Shown: positions 1 to 9,058 of the stretch, piece after piece
Position numbering within the stretch: the stretch's first letter is position 1
Layout of the letters: each line of letters begins with the position of its first letter
NCBI GenBank assembly: GCA_020848435.1
Contig: JADLAC010000056.1
Span: forward strand, 1 to 40,260
Reading direction: 5' to 3'
Source of the DNA: Burkholderiales bacterium
Lineage (GTDB): Bacteria; Pseudomonadota; Gammaproteobacteria; Burkholderiales; WYBJ01
Length of the DNA stretch: 40,260 nt
Made by a program: the position numbers and the translations under genes
The notes under the pieces: model-generated
The model's input: only the letters and a program-made list of their open reading frames with translations
Database searches by the model: none
What the model was told of the DNA's origin: nothing

Positions 1-10
1 AAGGGACGGG

Positions 11-97
11 GCGATTTTCGCGCACGGCGGTGTCGGACGACTTGCCGATAGTCTCGCTATCGGCTGCGTCGTCCTCCTAGCCCTGCGCGAAAATCGC
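11..97. repeat. Long three-part palindromic hairpin
   Basis: A 14-base arm GCGATTTTCGCGCA (11-24) is perfectly complementary to TGCGCGAAAATCGC (84-97). Nested inside are GGACGAC (35-41) with GTCGTCC (68-74), and GCCGATAG (44-51) with CTATCGGC (57-64), leaving a 5-base loop. Just downstream, GACAG...CTGTC (about 132-151) encloses a second copy of the string CTCCTAG that also occurs at 74-80. There is no U-tract, so a simple intrinsic terminator is unlikely. A REP/MITE-like dispersed element, or the 3' structure of an upstream gene outside the window, is more likely. Its identity is unknown; the base pairing is certain. Confidence 0.6.
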
Positions 98-188
98 CTC
101 CGTCGCACACGTGAAATCAAGTCCGACAGGCTCCTAGCTGTCGCGGCTGCGCACGCCCGAGGTCGTTCGAGGCGCTGAGAGGGTAGGC

Positions 189-509
189 ATGTCCGATTGG
201 GTCGAAGTCGCGCGCGTGGAAGATCTGCCCGCGGGCGCCTGGAAAGTCGTCGACGCCGGCGACGCGCGTATCGCGGTGTTCAATATCGACGGCTGCTACT
301 GCGCGATCGAGGACCTATGCACCCACGATGGCGGCGAGCTCGCCAGCGGTTGCCTGGACGGGGATGTCATCGTCTGCCCTCGCCACGGGGCGCGCTTCTG
401 TGTTCGAACCGGGGAAGCCTTGAGCGCGCCGGCCTTCGAGCCCACGGCGGTGTTTCCCGTCCGCGTCGAGCGGGGCATCGTGCAGGTGCGCGACGATCGC
501 TGGGATTGA
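189..509 (+). CDS. Rieske-type [2Fe-2S] ferredoxin
   Basis: A 106-residue single-domain Rieske protein. The cluster ligands are clear: C44-x-H46 in CTHDGG and C63-x2-H66 in CPRHGARF, matching the two-histidine, two-cysteine Rieske pattern. The length suits the small soluble ferredoxins of ring-hydroxylating dioxygenases (BphF type) or the nitrite reductase small subunit-like group, which pass single electrons to an oxygenase or reductase. There is no signal peptide or membrane anchor, so it should be cytoplasmic. The start ATG follows GAGAGGG by about 4 bases. No oxygenase partner is visible here; one may lie upstream of the window. The gene converges on serB with about 75 bases between the stops. 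The family is certain, the electron-transfer partner is not. Confidence 0.88.
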   Translation: MSDWVEVARVEDLPAGAWKVVDAGDARIAVFNIDGCYCAIEDLCTHDGGELASGCLDGDVIVCPRHGARFCVRTGEALSAPAFEPTAVFPVRVERGIVQVRDDRWD

Positions 510-584
510 GCGGCGTCCGCGGCATGCTGCTCGGTTCTCTCGCGGCCGCTTTTCCCCCGCTGCGGACGTGGTGACATTGCCTCG

Positions 585-1427
585 CTATTCGAACAGCGCG
601 AGCACGCCCTCGAGCCCAACGTGGTCGATGCAATGGGTGGTGGCCGAGCGCACCGCCGGCTTGGCATGAAAAGCGATCGAGACGCCGGCCTCGGCGAGAA
701 AGGCGAGATCGTTCGCACCGTCGCCGATCCCGATCACCTGCTCGCGCGCGAGTCCGAGCGCTGAGCGCATCGCGCGCAGCGCCGTCGCCTTGCCGCGGCT
801 ATCCACGATGTCTCCCAACAGCCGACCGGTAAGACGGCCCGCGGCGATCTGCGGCACGTTCGCGCAGGTCGCATCGATGCCGAGCCGGGCCTTCAAGCGC
901 TCGGTGAAATAGGTGAAGCCGCCCGAGACGAGCAGGGAACGAAGGCCGGCGGCACGCATCGCTCGCAGCATGCGCTCGGCGCCGGCGGTCAGCCCGAGCC
1001 GCTCGCGGTAGACCTGGTCGAGCGCCGATTCCTCCAGGCCGGCGAGGAGCGCTACGCGCCGGCGCAGGCTTTCGGCATAGTCGATCTCGCCGCGCATGGC
1101 CGCGGCCGTGATCGCCGCCACTTGCGGCTTCACGCCGCGCAGATCGGCGATCTCGTCGATACACTCGATGGTGATGAGGGTCGAGTCCATGTCCATCACC
1201 ACCAGCCCGAAGTCCGCGAGGCGCCGTCCCGCGGGAACATAGGCATGATCGAGCCGGGCCGCCTCGCACACGGCGGCGACCTCGCCGCGCTGTTGCGCGC
1301 CGCGCAGCCGGAAGGCGAGCTCGTTGATGCGCTCGATCGAGCTCGCTGCCGTGAGACGCGCGAGCGCCTTGAGATCGGGCGTGGAAACATCGAGGCCTTG
1401 GACGACGAGATTCAGCATGGACGGCAT
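585..1427 (-). CDS. serB: Phosphoserine phosphatase
   Basis: SerB, the last step of L-serine synthesis (phosphoserine to serine). It is a haloacid-dehalogenase-fold enzyme. Motif I is D79-M-D81-S-T83 (DxDxT, nucleophile plus acid/base), motif II is the serine in VSGGFTYF, and motif III/IV is the GDGANDL loop near the C-terminus that binds magnesium. The N-terminal 70 or so residues are the ACT-like extension usual in proteobacterial SerB. Length (280 aa) is normal. A second in-frame ATG at 1418 (MLNLVVQG) fits family N-termini equally well, and no strong ribosome binding site separates the two. Divergent from the downstream patatin gene. Confidence 0.93.
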   Translation of the reverse strand: MPSMLNLVVQGLDVSTPDLKALARLTAASSIERINELAFRLRGAQQRGEVAAVCEAARLDHAYVPAGRRLADFGLVVMDMDSTLITIECIDEIADLRGVKPQVAAITAAAMRGEIDYAESLRRRVALLAGLEESALDQVYRERLGLTAGAERMLRAMRAAGLRSLLVSGGFTYFTERLKARLGIDATCANVPQIAAGRLTGRLLGDIVDSRGKATALRAMRSALGLAREQVIGIGDGANDLAFLAEAGVSIAFHAKPAVRSATTHCIDHVGLEGVLALFE

Positions 1428-1444
1428 CCGCTGAGCGGCTCGCT

Positions 1445-1450
1445 ATTGTA
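1445..1450 (-). promoter_or_regulatory. Possible -10 element of serB
   Basis: On the minus strand this reads TACAAT, five of six matches to the sigma70 -10 consensus, placed about 18 bases upstream of the serB start. No convincing -35 is seen at 16-18 bases spacing, so this is tentative. Confidence 0.28.
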
Positions 1451-1592
1451 GTGGCCGGCGAGCAGCATAGAGCTCGCTACAGCGTTCGCATCGTTTGTGC
1501 CATAGTGCCTTGCCGAGCGAGCGCGCCCCGTGCGATCTGAAGCAACGACCACCGAACGGTGGCGCAGCAGTCAGAACAAGGAGCGACGGGGG

Positions 1593-4500
1593 ATGCAGGA
1601 CGTTCATCGGCCGGTGCGCTTCGAGCGCGTTCTGAACGAGGAAATCGACTTGATCGGACGCGCGCGCACCGCCTTCGGCGTCGCCACCGAGCCGATCGAG
1701 CCGGCGGATGCGGACACGGTAGCGACGACCCGTGCGCGTGCGGCCAACCTGTGTGGGCTCGCGCTTTCCGGCGGCGGGATACGCAGCGCGACCTTTTGTC
1801 TCGGCATCTTGCAGGCGTTCTCGCGCCATCGGCTGCTCGGGCGCTTCGATTACCTGTCCACGGTATCCGGCGGCGGCTACATCGGCGCCTGGCTGAGCGC
1901 CTGGATTCGCCGCCATCCTCGCGGCGTGCACGGGGTGCAGCAGGAGATGCGCGACGCCGTGCTGGGCAATGCGCCCGAGCCGCGCGAGATCGGCTGGTTG
2001 CGCGACTACAGCAACTACCTCATGCTGCGGCTCGGCTACCTGAGCGGCGACGGCTGGGCCACGATCGCGATCTACCTGCGCAACCTGTGGTTGAACCTCA
2101 CCCTCATCGTTGCGTGCCTGGGCATCGCGATGCTGCTGCCGCGACTGCTCATCCACGGCCTCGACTGGGTGCCCGGTCACTGGTTTTCGCCACTCGGGGT
2201 CGCGCTGATCGCAATCTCGATCGCGTGCATCATCATGAACCTGGTCGCGGCCGACGACAAATGGCTGTGGTTTCGCTCCCAGCCCGGGGTGTTGTTCGCG
2301 ATTGTCGCGCCCGGCGTGCTGGCGTCCCTCATGCTCGCGCATGCCTTGATCGTCGATTTTCCCTGGGCGGCGCCGGTGCGCACGATCGCGGCCAGGATCT
2401 GGCCGGGACGAGCGCCGCTGCACCAGGTGTCGTGGATCGTCGCGGGGGCGCTCATCTACACGCTGCCTTGGCTCGGCGGGGCGGTGGCGAGCCTGTTCCT
2501 GCGCAGCCCGGCCGGCAGCGCGCGTTTTCGCTGGGAAACGGTGGTCGCGTTCGCGCCTTTCGCGGGCGCGCTGATCGGCTGGATGTGCTATGGCTACCAG
2601 TCTCTCGCGTTGGCCGTGGTCACGGCCAACTGGGATGCATCCTCCTGGCTCGTCACCGCCTTCGGCACGCCGCTGCTGCTGGTCATCATTTCGTTCGCGC
2701 TGGTGCTGCACATCGGCCTGGTCAGCCGCGGGTTCTCCGAAGACATACGCGAATGGTGGGGCCGCCTGGGCGGATGGTCGACACTGGTGATGATCGCCTG
2801 GGCGCTCGGTTTCGCGGTGGTGATTTACGCCCCGGCGCTGGTGACGTGGGCGGGCGAATGGATGGCGGCCCTGGGGATCGGCTGGTTGACCATCACCATC
2901 ATCGGCGTCCTGCTCGGCCGCACGGCCTCCACCGGCGTCGTGCGATCCGGACGCATCCTGGAATGGATCACGGCCGTCCTGCCCTTCGTGTTCGTCGCGG
3001 GGCTGTTCGTCGCCGTGGCCGTCGGCATGCACGTGGCACTGGCCCCGGACGCGCGCCTGTGCGTCGCGCCGCCCGACGATCCGGATGCGACCATTCCCGA
3101 TTTTTCCGGGCACGCCGCGGTGGCGTATTGCGAGCTCGCGCTGACGAAGATCCACGAGCTCGCCCTATGGCTGTTCGGTCTGCTCGCGCTCGCCTATCTG
3201 CTCGAATTGCGGGTCGATGTGAACGTGTTTTCGCTCGGACCCTTGTATCGCAACCGGTTGCTGCGCTGCTACCTCGGCGCCAGCCGGCAAGGCAGCCGCC
3301 GCCCGCATCTTTTCACCGGCTTCGACCGCGACGACGATATCGCGCTCGCGGACCTGGGCGGGCCGGCGACATCGCTCGGTCCCAGCCGGCCGCAACGGCC
3401 CTATCCGCTCATCAACACGGCCATCAACCTGACCACGGGCCAGAAGCTCGCCTGGCAGCAGCGCAAGGCCGGCTCGTTCCTGTTCAGCCCGCTGTATTGC
3501 GGCTACCAGATGCCCGAGGAGGGCACGACACGCTGGATCGGGCGCTACTGTGCCACCTTGGATTACGTGAGCGCGCCGCTGCGCCCGGCGCGGCGGGGCT
3601 CGATCGCGCTGTCCAATGCCGTCACCATCTCCGGGGCGGCGGCGAGCCCCAACGCCGGCTACCACTCGTCGCCCGCCGTGGCGTTCTTGCTCACCGTATT
3701 CAGCGTACGCCTCGGGAGCTGGTTCCAGAATCCGCGCCGGCCCGATGTCTGGCGCAAGCCCGGCCCCGCCCACAGCCTGGTGCCGTTGTTGAGCGAGCTG
3801 TTCGGCATGTCGAACGACCACCGCAGGTTCGTCTACCTGAGCGACGGCGGACACTTCGAGAACCTCGGCATCTACGAGCTGGTGCGCCGGCGCTGCCGCT
3901 TCATCATCTGCTGCGACGCGAGCTGCGATCCGAACAGCACGTTCGAGGACCTGGGTAACGCGATCCGCAAATGCCGCATCGATCTCGGCGTCGATATCGA
4001 GATCGACGTCAGCGCCATACGCCCGCGCGGCGACACGGGGTTGAGCAAGCATCATTGCGCGCTCGGGCTACTGCGCTACGACCGCATCCATCCGCACGCG
4101 GGCGTCGGCTACCTGCTCTACATCAAGGCCTCGATGTGCGGCACCGAGCCGCAGGACGTGGTGCAGTATCGCAGCGAGCATCCCGAGTTCCCGCACCAGA
4201 CGACCGCCGACCAGTTCTTCGACGAGCCGCAGTTCGAGAGCTATCGCCGTCTCGGCCTGCACGTCGGCGATATCGTCCTGCGCGGCGCGTGCGCGCGTGC
4301 GCGTGCCGACGATCCGCGCGGCGGCGGCTCCCGCGGCGACGAAAGCGGCGCGGACATCGACCTCGAGCGCTTGTTCAAGGAGCTGCGCCAGCGCTGGTAT
4401 CCGTCGCTGCCGCTGGCCGAAGGCGTGTTCACGCGCCATGCCGACGCGCTCGATCGCGTCTTCGAGCGCATTCGCGGCGACGAGCGGCTGCGTTTTCTCG

Positions 4501-5315
4501 ATCGCCAGTTGCACCCGGAATGGACGCACCTGGAGCATGGGGTCGGCGCGCAATCGCGCGACCAGCCGTGGCTGCCCGACGACGTGCAGGCGCTGCGCGC
4601 CGCGTTCTACCTGTGCGAGTCGATCATCCAGCTCATGGAGAACGTGTATATCGACGTCAACCTCGAAACCACCTACGACCATCCCGACAACCGCGGCTGG
4701 ATGAATCTCTTCCGGCGCTTTTCGGGCGCCGGGATGCTGCGCATCACGTGGGCCATCTCGGCTGCGACCTATGGCGCGCGCTTCCAGAGCTTCTGCGAGC
4801 ACCACCTGGGCTTGGGCGACTCGACCATCGAACAGGGCGGCGTCGCCACCGTGGCCGACGTGCTGGCCGGGCGCGGTACGCTGGCGCCGCACTCGCTCGA
4901 GCACAACGTCATCGATGCGCTGCGCGGCAGTGGCGAGCTGGCCGATTCGGATCGGGTGGTGCGCTTCTACATGATGATGGGCAGCTCGATGTCCGCCGCG
5001 CTGGGACGCAGCTCGTTCGGTTTTCCCGTCGCCTTCGCCGTGATGCGCGCGCCCGATGCCGACGCGGCGCACTGGCGGCTGCGCTACCTGCGTGTCTCCG
5101 ACCATCTCCAACGCATGGGGCTCGGCTGGCGCGTGACGCTGGTCCTGCTGCAAGCGTACCCCGACCTGGAGCTCGATCTGGCTACCCGCGCCCCGGAGCT
5201 GCGCGTCGCCGGGTCGGAAGGCGACCGGACGCGTTTCGTCCGACTATTCCGCGCGGCGAAGCGCATCGGCCGGGACAGCGCGCTCGCGCCGGTGCAGCCG
5301 AAGCCGGCACGCTGA
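1593..5315 (+). CDS. Large membrane patatin-like phospholipase
   Basis: A 1240-residue protein with split patatin signatures. The oxyanion loop GGGIRS is near residue 60 and the nucleophile serine is in TVSGGGYIGAW near residue 92. The catalytic Asp motif DGGHFENLG comes only at about residue 750. Between them lie about nine hydrophobic stretches (roughly residues 165-545) rich in Leu/Val/Ile/Ala, so the catalytic halves flank a membrane domain. Family knowledge says patatins are lipid acyl hydrolases with a Ser-Asp dyad; the real substrate is unknown. The start is the ATG preceded by AAGGAG with 9 bases spacing; an in-frame GTG at 1530 lacks such a site. The last 480 residues carry no motif I recognise. 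It is followed after 20 bases by the convergent mfd stop. Confidence 0.82.
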   Translation: MQDVHRPVRFERVLNEEIDLIGRARTAFGVATEPIEPADADTVATTRARAANLCGLALSGGGIRSATFCLGILQAFSRHRLLGRFDYLSTVSGGGYIGAWLSAWIRRHPRGVHGVQQEMRDAVLGNAPEPREIGWLRDYSNYLMLRLGYLSGDGWATIAIYLRNLWLNLTLIVACLGIAMLLPRLLIHGLDWVPGHWFSPLGVALIAISIACIIMNLVAADDKWLWFRSQPGVLFAIVAPGVLASLMLAHALIVDFPWAAPVRTIAARIWPGRAPLHQVSWIVAGALIYTLPWLGGAVASLFLRSPAGSARFRWETVVAFAPFAGALIGWMCYGYQSLALAVVTANWDASSWLVTAFGTPLLLVIISFALVLHIGLVSRGFSEDIREWWGRLGGWSTLVMIAWALGFAVVIYAPALVTWAGEWMAALGIGWLTITIIGVLLGRTASTGVVRSGRILEWITAVLPFVFVAGLFVAVAVGMHVALAPDARLCVAPPDDPDATIPDFSGHAAVAYCELALTKIHELALWLFGLLALAYLLELRVDVNVFSLGPLYRNRLLRCYLGASRQGSRRPHLFTGFDRDDDIALADLGGPATSLGPSRPQRPYPLINTAINLTTGQKLAWQQRKAGSFLFSPLYCGYQMPEEGTTRWIGRYCATLDYVSAPLRPARRGSIALSNAVTISGAAASPNAGYHSSPAVAFLLTVFSVRLGSWFQNPRRPDVWRKPGPAHSLVPLLSELFGMSNDHRRFVYLSDGGHFENLGIYELVRRRCRFIICCDASCDPNSTFEDLGNAIRKCRIDLGVDIEIDVSAIRPRGDTGLSKHHCALGLLRYDRIHPHAGVGYLLYIKASMCGTEPQDVVQYRSEHPEFPHQTTADQFFDEPQFESYRRLGLHVGDIVLRGACARARADDPRGGGSRGDESGADIDLERLFKELRQRWYPSLPLAEGVFTRHADALDRVFERIRGDERLRFLDRQLHPEWTHLEHGVGAQSRDQPWLPDDVQALRAAFYLCESIIQLMENVYIDVNLETTYDHPDNRGWMNLFRRFSGAGMLRITWAISAATYGARFQSFCEHHLGLGDSTIEQGGVATVADVLAGRGTLAPHSLEHNVIDALRGSGELADSDRVVRFYMMMGSSMSAALGRSSFGFPVAFAVMRAPDADAAHWRLRYLRVSDHLQRMGLGWRVTLVLLQAYPDLELDLATRAPELRVAGSEGDRTRFVRLFRAAKRIGRDSALAPVQPKPAR

Positions 5316-5335
5316 TCGCTCGAGCACGCGAGCAG

Positions 5336-8300
5336 CTAACGCGCGCGCTTGGCCGGCGTGGCCGGTGCGTAGGGCTTCGCCAGCTCACGGAAGGCCTCCT
5401 TGATGGCCTCGATGCGTAACGCGATGTCGGCGGCGGGGACGGCTATGCGCAGCTTGTCCTGACCGGCGAAGCGATAGTCGCGCCGGGTCTGCACCAACTG
5501 GATCACGCGCGCCGGGTCGAGCGAGGCCTTGTTGCCGAACTGGAGCTGCACGGCCTCTGAGCCCGCGTCGATGCGCACCACCCCGAGCGGCGTGCCGAGG
5601 ATGCGCAAGCGGTGCATCTCGATCAGAACCTGGGTGGCAAGCGGCGGCAAGCCGAAGCGGTCGATCAGCTCCTCCACGATGCCGTCCAGGCTTTCCAACG
5701 ACGCGCAGCTCGCCATGCGCTTGTACAGCACCAGCCGCTCGTGCACGTCGCTGCAGTAATCGGCCGGCAAGAGCGCCGGGTAATGCAGGTTGATCTCGGT
5801 GGTGATGCCGAGCGGTTCGGTCAAATCGGGCTCTTGACCTCGCTTCAGCGCTTCCACCGCCGCCGCCAACATCGAGGAGTAGAGGTTGAAGCCGACCTCC
5901 GCCATCTCGCCGCTTTGCTCTTCGCCCAGGACTTCGCCGGCGCCGCGAATCTCCAGATCGTGCATGGCGAGGTAGAAGCCCGAGCCGAGCTCCTCCATCA
6001 TCTGGATCGCATCGAGGCGTTTGCGCGCCTGGGTGCTCACGGCCTCCTCGTCCGGGGTGAGCAAGTAGGCGTAAGCCTGGTGGTGGGAGCGCCCGACGCG
6101 CCCGCGGAGCTGGTGCAGTTGCGCCAGACCGAACTTGTCCGCGCGATCGATGACGATGGTATTGGCGCTCGGCACGTCTATGCCGGTCTCGATGATGGTC
6201 GTGCACAGCAGCACATTGAAGCGCTGCTGATAGAAGTCGCGCATCGCCTGCTCGAGCTCGCGCTCGCGCATCTTGCCGTGCGCTACCCTTATGCGCGCCT
6301 CGGGGACCAGGCGGGTGAGCGTCTCTTCCTGGCGCTGGATCGTATCGATGTCGTTGTGCAGGAAATACACCTGGCCCCCGCGCTTCAATTCGCGCAGCAG
6401 CGCTTCCCGGATGAGACCGGGGCTGGTCGGCGACACGAAGGTCTTGATCGCGAGCCGGCGTTGCGGCGCAGTGGCGATCACCGAGAAATCGCGCAGCCCT
6501 TCCAATGCCATCGCCAGTGTCCGCGGGATGGGCGTAGCCGTGAGCGTGAGCACGTCGACCGCGGAGCGCATGGCCTTGAGCCGCTCCTTCTGCCGCACGC
6601 CGAAGCGGTGCTCCTCATCGATGATGACCAGCCCGAGCTGCTTGAACTTGACGTCCGGCTGGATGATCTTGTGCGTGCCGACGACGATGTCGATCTGGCC
6701 GCTGGCGAGTCCCTCCAGCGCGCGGCTCACTTCCTTGCCGGAGCGAAACCGCGACAGCTCGGCGATACGCACCGGCCAGTCCGCGAAGCGGTCGGAGAAG
6801 GTCTGGAAATGCTGCTCGGCGAGCAGCGTCGTCGGCACCAGCACGGCGACCTGGCGCCCGTCCATCACCGCGACGAATGCCGCGCGCAACGCCACCTCGG
6901 TCTTGCCGAAGCCCACGTCGCCGCATATCAGCCGGTCCATCGGGCGGCCGTCCTCGAGGTCGTGCACGGTCGCGCTGATCGCCGCCGCCTGGTCGGGGGT
7001 TTCCTCGAACGGGAACGCGTCGCAAAACGCCTCGTAGTCGTGCGGCTTCAACTTGAAGCTGTGGCCCTTGCGCGCGGCGCGCTGGGCATACAGGTGCAGC
7101 AGCTCGGCCGCGGTATCGCGCACTTGCTGGGCGGCACGGCGCTTGGCCTTCTCCCATTGCCCGCTGCCGAGCGTGGACAGCACCACCTGCTCGGCCGCCG
7201 CCCCCGCGTAACGCGAGATGAGGTGCAACTGGGTGACGGGGACGTAGAGCTTGTCGCTGCCCGCGAATTCCAGGGTCAGGAATTCACTCGCGCCGTCGCC
7301 GAGGTCGAGCGTCTGCAAGCCCTGGTAGCGGCCGATGCCGTGGCCTTCGTGCACGACCGGATCGCCGATCCGGATCTCCGACAGGTCGCGCACCATCGCT
7401 TCGCTGGAGACGCGCTTGGCGGCCTCGCGCGTGGCTCGATTGCGTGCTTGCGCGGCGTACAGCTCGTTCTCGGTGACGATGGCGACGCGCTCGGCGTCGA
7501 CGACGAAGCCGCCGGCGAGCGGCGCGACGCCGAGCATGGCCTTGGGCTCGCCGGCGCGAAAGGCGGCATAGTCGTTGCACGCCGGCAGCCGCAGCGCGTA
7601 CTCGGCGAAGTAGCTCGCCATCGTTTCGCGCCGGCCGAGGCTGTCGGCCGCGACCAGCACCCGGCCGTCGAAACGCTCGATGAAAGCCTTCAGCCGCCGC
7701 AGCGGATCCTCGGCACGGCGCTCGACCGCCAGCTCCGGCAACGGGCTGGTCGCGCAGGTGATGGCCGAGGCAGCGGCCGGTTCGCTTGGCGCGACCGGCT
7801 CGCCGGCGATGCGCGCTCGCAGCTCGATGCGCGCGAACGGCTTGACCGCGCCGAAAAACTCGTCCTGGGCAATGAAGATCTCGTTGGGCTCCAGCAATGG
7901 GCGGTCGGGATCGCCGCGCATGAGTGTGAAGCGCGAATGCGTGTCCTGCCAGAAGCGGCCGATCGCGCCGGCGACATCGCCGTGCAGGCATACGAGCGCA
8001 TCCGCCGGAATGTAATCGCTGAGCGTGGCGGTATGCTCGAAGAATAGCGGCAGGTAGTACTCGATGCCCGCCGGCGCGCCGCCGCGGCCGATCGCCTTGT
8101 AGATCTCGCGCTTCGACGGATCGCCCTCGAAGCGCTCCCGGAAGCGGCGGCGAAAGTACGTGCGCGCCTCGTCGTCGAGCGGGAACTCGCGCCCCGGCAG
8201 CAGCCGGATCTCGTTGACCTTGTAGATGGTGCGCTGGCTGTCGACATCGAAGGTGCGCAGCGTATCGATCTCGCGATCCATGAGGTCGATGCGATAGGGC

Positions 8301-8824
8301 AGGGCGCTGCCCATCGGGAACAGGTCGATGAGTCCCCCGCGCACGCAGTATTCGCCCGGGGCGACGACCTGGGTGACGAAGCTGTAGCCCGCGAGCGCGA
8401 GCTGCGAGCGAAACCGTTCCAGATCGAGGGTGTCGCCGCGCTTGAGGAAGAACGTGCGTCCCGCCAGGTATTGCGACGGTGCCAGGCGGTAGAGCGCCGT
8501 CGTCACCGCAATCACGACCACGTCGAATGCGCGCTGCATCATCTGGTACAGCGTCGCCAAGCGATCGGAGACGAGATCCTGATGCGGCGAGATGCGGTCG
8601 TACGGCAAGGTCTCCCAGTCGGGGAGTTCGAAGACCCGCAACGCCGGCGCGAAATAGGGCAGCTCCTGCGTGAGGCGCTGCGCGTCGGCGGCGGTCGCGG
8701 CGAGCACGACGAGGGGGCGCCCGAGCGCGGCGAGCTCGGCGAGCGCGAGCGCGTCACTGGAGCCGGCCAAGCCGGCGTAGCGCAACCGCAAACCGGCGGC
8801 GGGCAGAGGAGCGTCGAGTATCAT
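5336..8824 (-). CDS. mfd: Transcription-repair coupling factor Mfd
   Basis: Mfd displaces RNA polymerase stalled at DNA lesions and recruits the UvrA/UvrB excision machinery. In order: a UvrB-like N-terminal module (YFAPALRVFELPDWETLPYD and the AGEYCVRGGLIDLFPMG region), the CarD-like RNA-polymerase-interacting domain (DPVVHEGHGIGRYQG), an SF2 translocase with Walker A GDVGFGKTEVA near residue 633 and Walker B DEEHRFG near 735, the QLRGRVGR motif VI, and the C-terminal TRCF domain. The 1162 residues fit the family. The start chosen is ATG at 8824 (MILDAPLPAAG), because the upstream open frame to 8905 does not resemble Mfd; the ribosome binding site is weak. In many betaproteobacteria mfd is next to ispD/ispF; here they lie 14 kb apart. 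Confidence 0.96.
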   Translation of the reverse strand: MILDAPLPAAGLRLRYAGLAGSSDALALAELAALGRPLVVLAATAADAQRLTQELPYFAPALRVFELPDWETLPYDRISPHQDLVSDRLATLYQMMQRAFDVVVIAVTTALYRLAPSQYLAGRTFFLKRGDTLDLERFRSQLALAGYSFVTQVVAPGEYCVRGGLIDLFPMGSALPYRIDLMDREIDTLRTFDVDSQRTIYKVNEIRLLPGREFPLDDEARTYFRRRFRERFEGDPSKREIYKAIGRGGAPAGIEYYLPLFFEHTATLSDYIPADALVCLHGDVAGAIGRFWQDTHSRFTLMRGDPDRPLLEPNEIFIAQDEFFGAVKPFARIELRARIAGEPVAPSEPAAASAITCATSPLPELAVERRAEDPLRRLKAFIERFDGRVLVAADSLGRRETMASYFAEYALRLPACNDYAAFRAGEPKAMLGVAPLAGGFVVDAERVAIVTENELYAAQARNRATREAAKRVSSEAMVRDLSEIRIGDPVVHEGHGIGRYQGLQTLDLGDGASEFLTLEFAGSDKLYVPVTQLHLISRYAGAAAEQVVLSTLGSGQWEKAKRRAAQQVRDTAAELLHLYAQRAARKGHSFKLKPHDYEAFCDAFPFEETPDQAAAISATVHDLEDGRPMDRLICGDVGFGKTEVALRAAFVAVMDGRQVAVLVPTTLLAEQHFQTFSDRFADWPVRIAELSRFRSGKEVSRALEGLASGQIDIVVGTHKIIQPDVKFKQLGLVIIDEEHRFGVRQKERLKAMRSAVDVLTLTATPIPRTLAMALEGLRDFSVIATAPQRRLAIKTFVSPTSPGLIREALLRELKRGGQVYFLHNDIDTIQRQEETLTRLVPEARIRVAHGKMRERELEQAMRDFYQQRFNVLLCTTIIETGIDVPSANTIVIDRADKFGLAQLHQLRGRVGRSHHQAYAYLLTPDEEAVSTQARKRLDAIQMMEELGSGFYLAMHDLEIRGAGEVLGEEQSGEMAEVGFNLYSSMLAAAVEALKRGQEPDLTEPLGITTEINLHYPALLPADYCSDVHERLVLYKRMASCASLESLDGIVEELIDRFGLPPLATQVLIEMHRLRILGTPLGVVRIDAGSEAVQLQFGNKASLDPARVIQLVQTRRDYRFAGQDKLRIAVPAADIALRIEAIKEAFRELAKPYAPATPAKRAR

Positions 8825-8947
8825 CGATCGACCAGGCGAGCGGCCGTGGCGCGATATGCCATGATGCCTATCGGGCTGCCGCGTCGAGAAGTCCAAGGCG
8901 TGCACGCCGCAAGCTCGCGCCGTGCATTCGTCGAATGCCGCAGGCAG

Positions 8948-8953
8948 ATTATA
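8948..8953 (-). promoter_or_regulatory. Possible -10 element of mfd
   Basis: Reads TATAAT (perfect consensus) on the minus strand about 124 bases upstream of the mfd start. The -35 region has no recognisable match, so only the -10 is supported. Confidence 0.3.
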
Positions 8954-9023
8954 CGAGAGTCATTCGCCAGCCCCGCCTTGCGAAGGGCCGCACGCCTGCC
9001 CCGCGAGGCGGGAAAGCGTCCGT

Positions 9024-9029
9024 TATACT
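9024..9029 (+). promoter_or_regulatory. Possible -10 element of the sulfhydrylase gene
   Basis: TATACT, five of six matches to the -10 consensus. Transcription would start about 23 bases before the ATG, leaving room for the GAGGAGG ribosome binding site at 9046-9052. No clear -35 is present. Confidence 0.33.
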
Positions 9030-9058
9030 GAGCCGTCTCAAAACCGAGGAGGCGCCCG

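Noticed and set aside
1443..3155. Long minus-strand open frame opposite the patatin gene
   Set aside because: Composition (very high Arg, Gln, His, Asp) is that of a mirror frame; the plus strand has clear patatin motifs.
5612..8047. 811-codon plus-strand open frame opposite mfd
   Set aside because: Mirror frame of mfd in GC-rich DNA; full Mfd domain order is on the minus strand.
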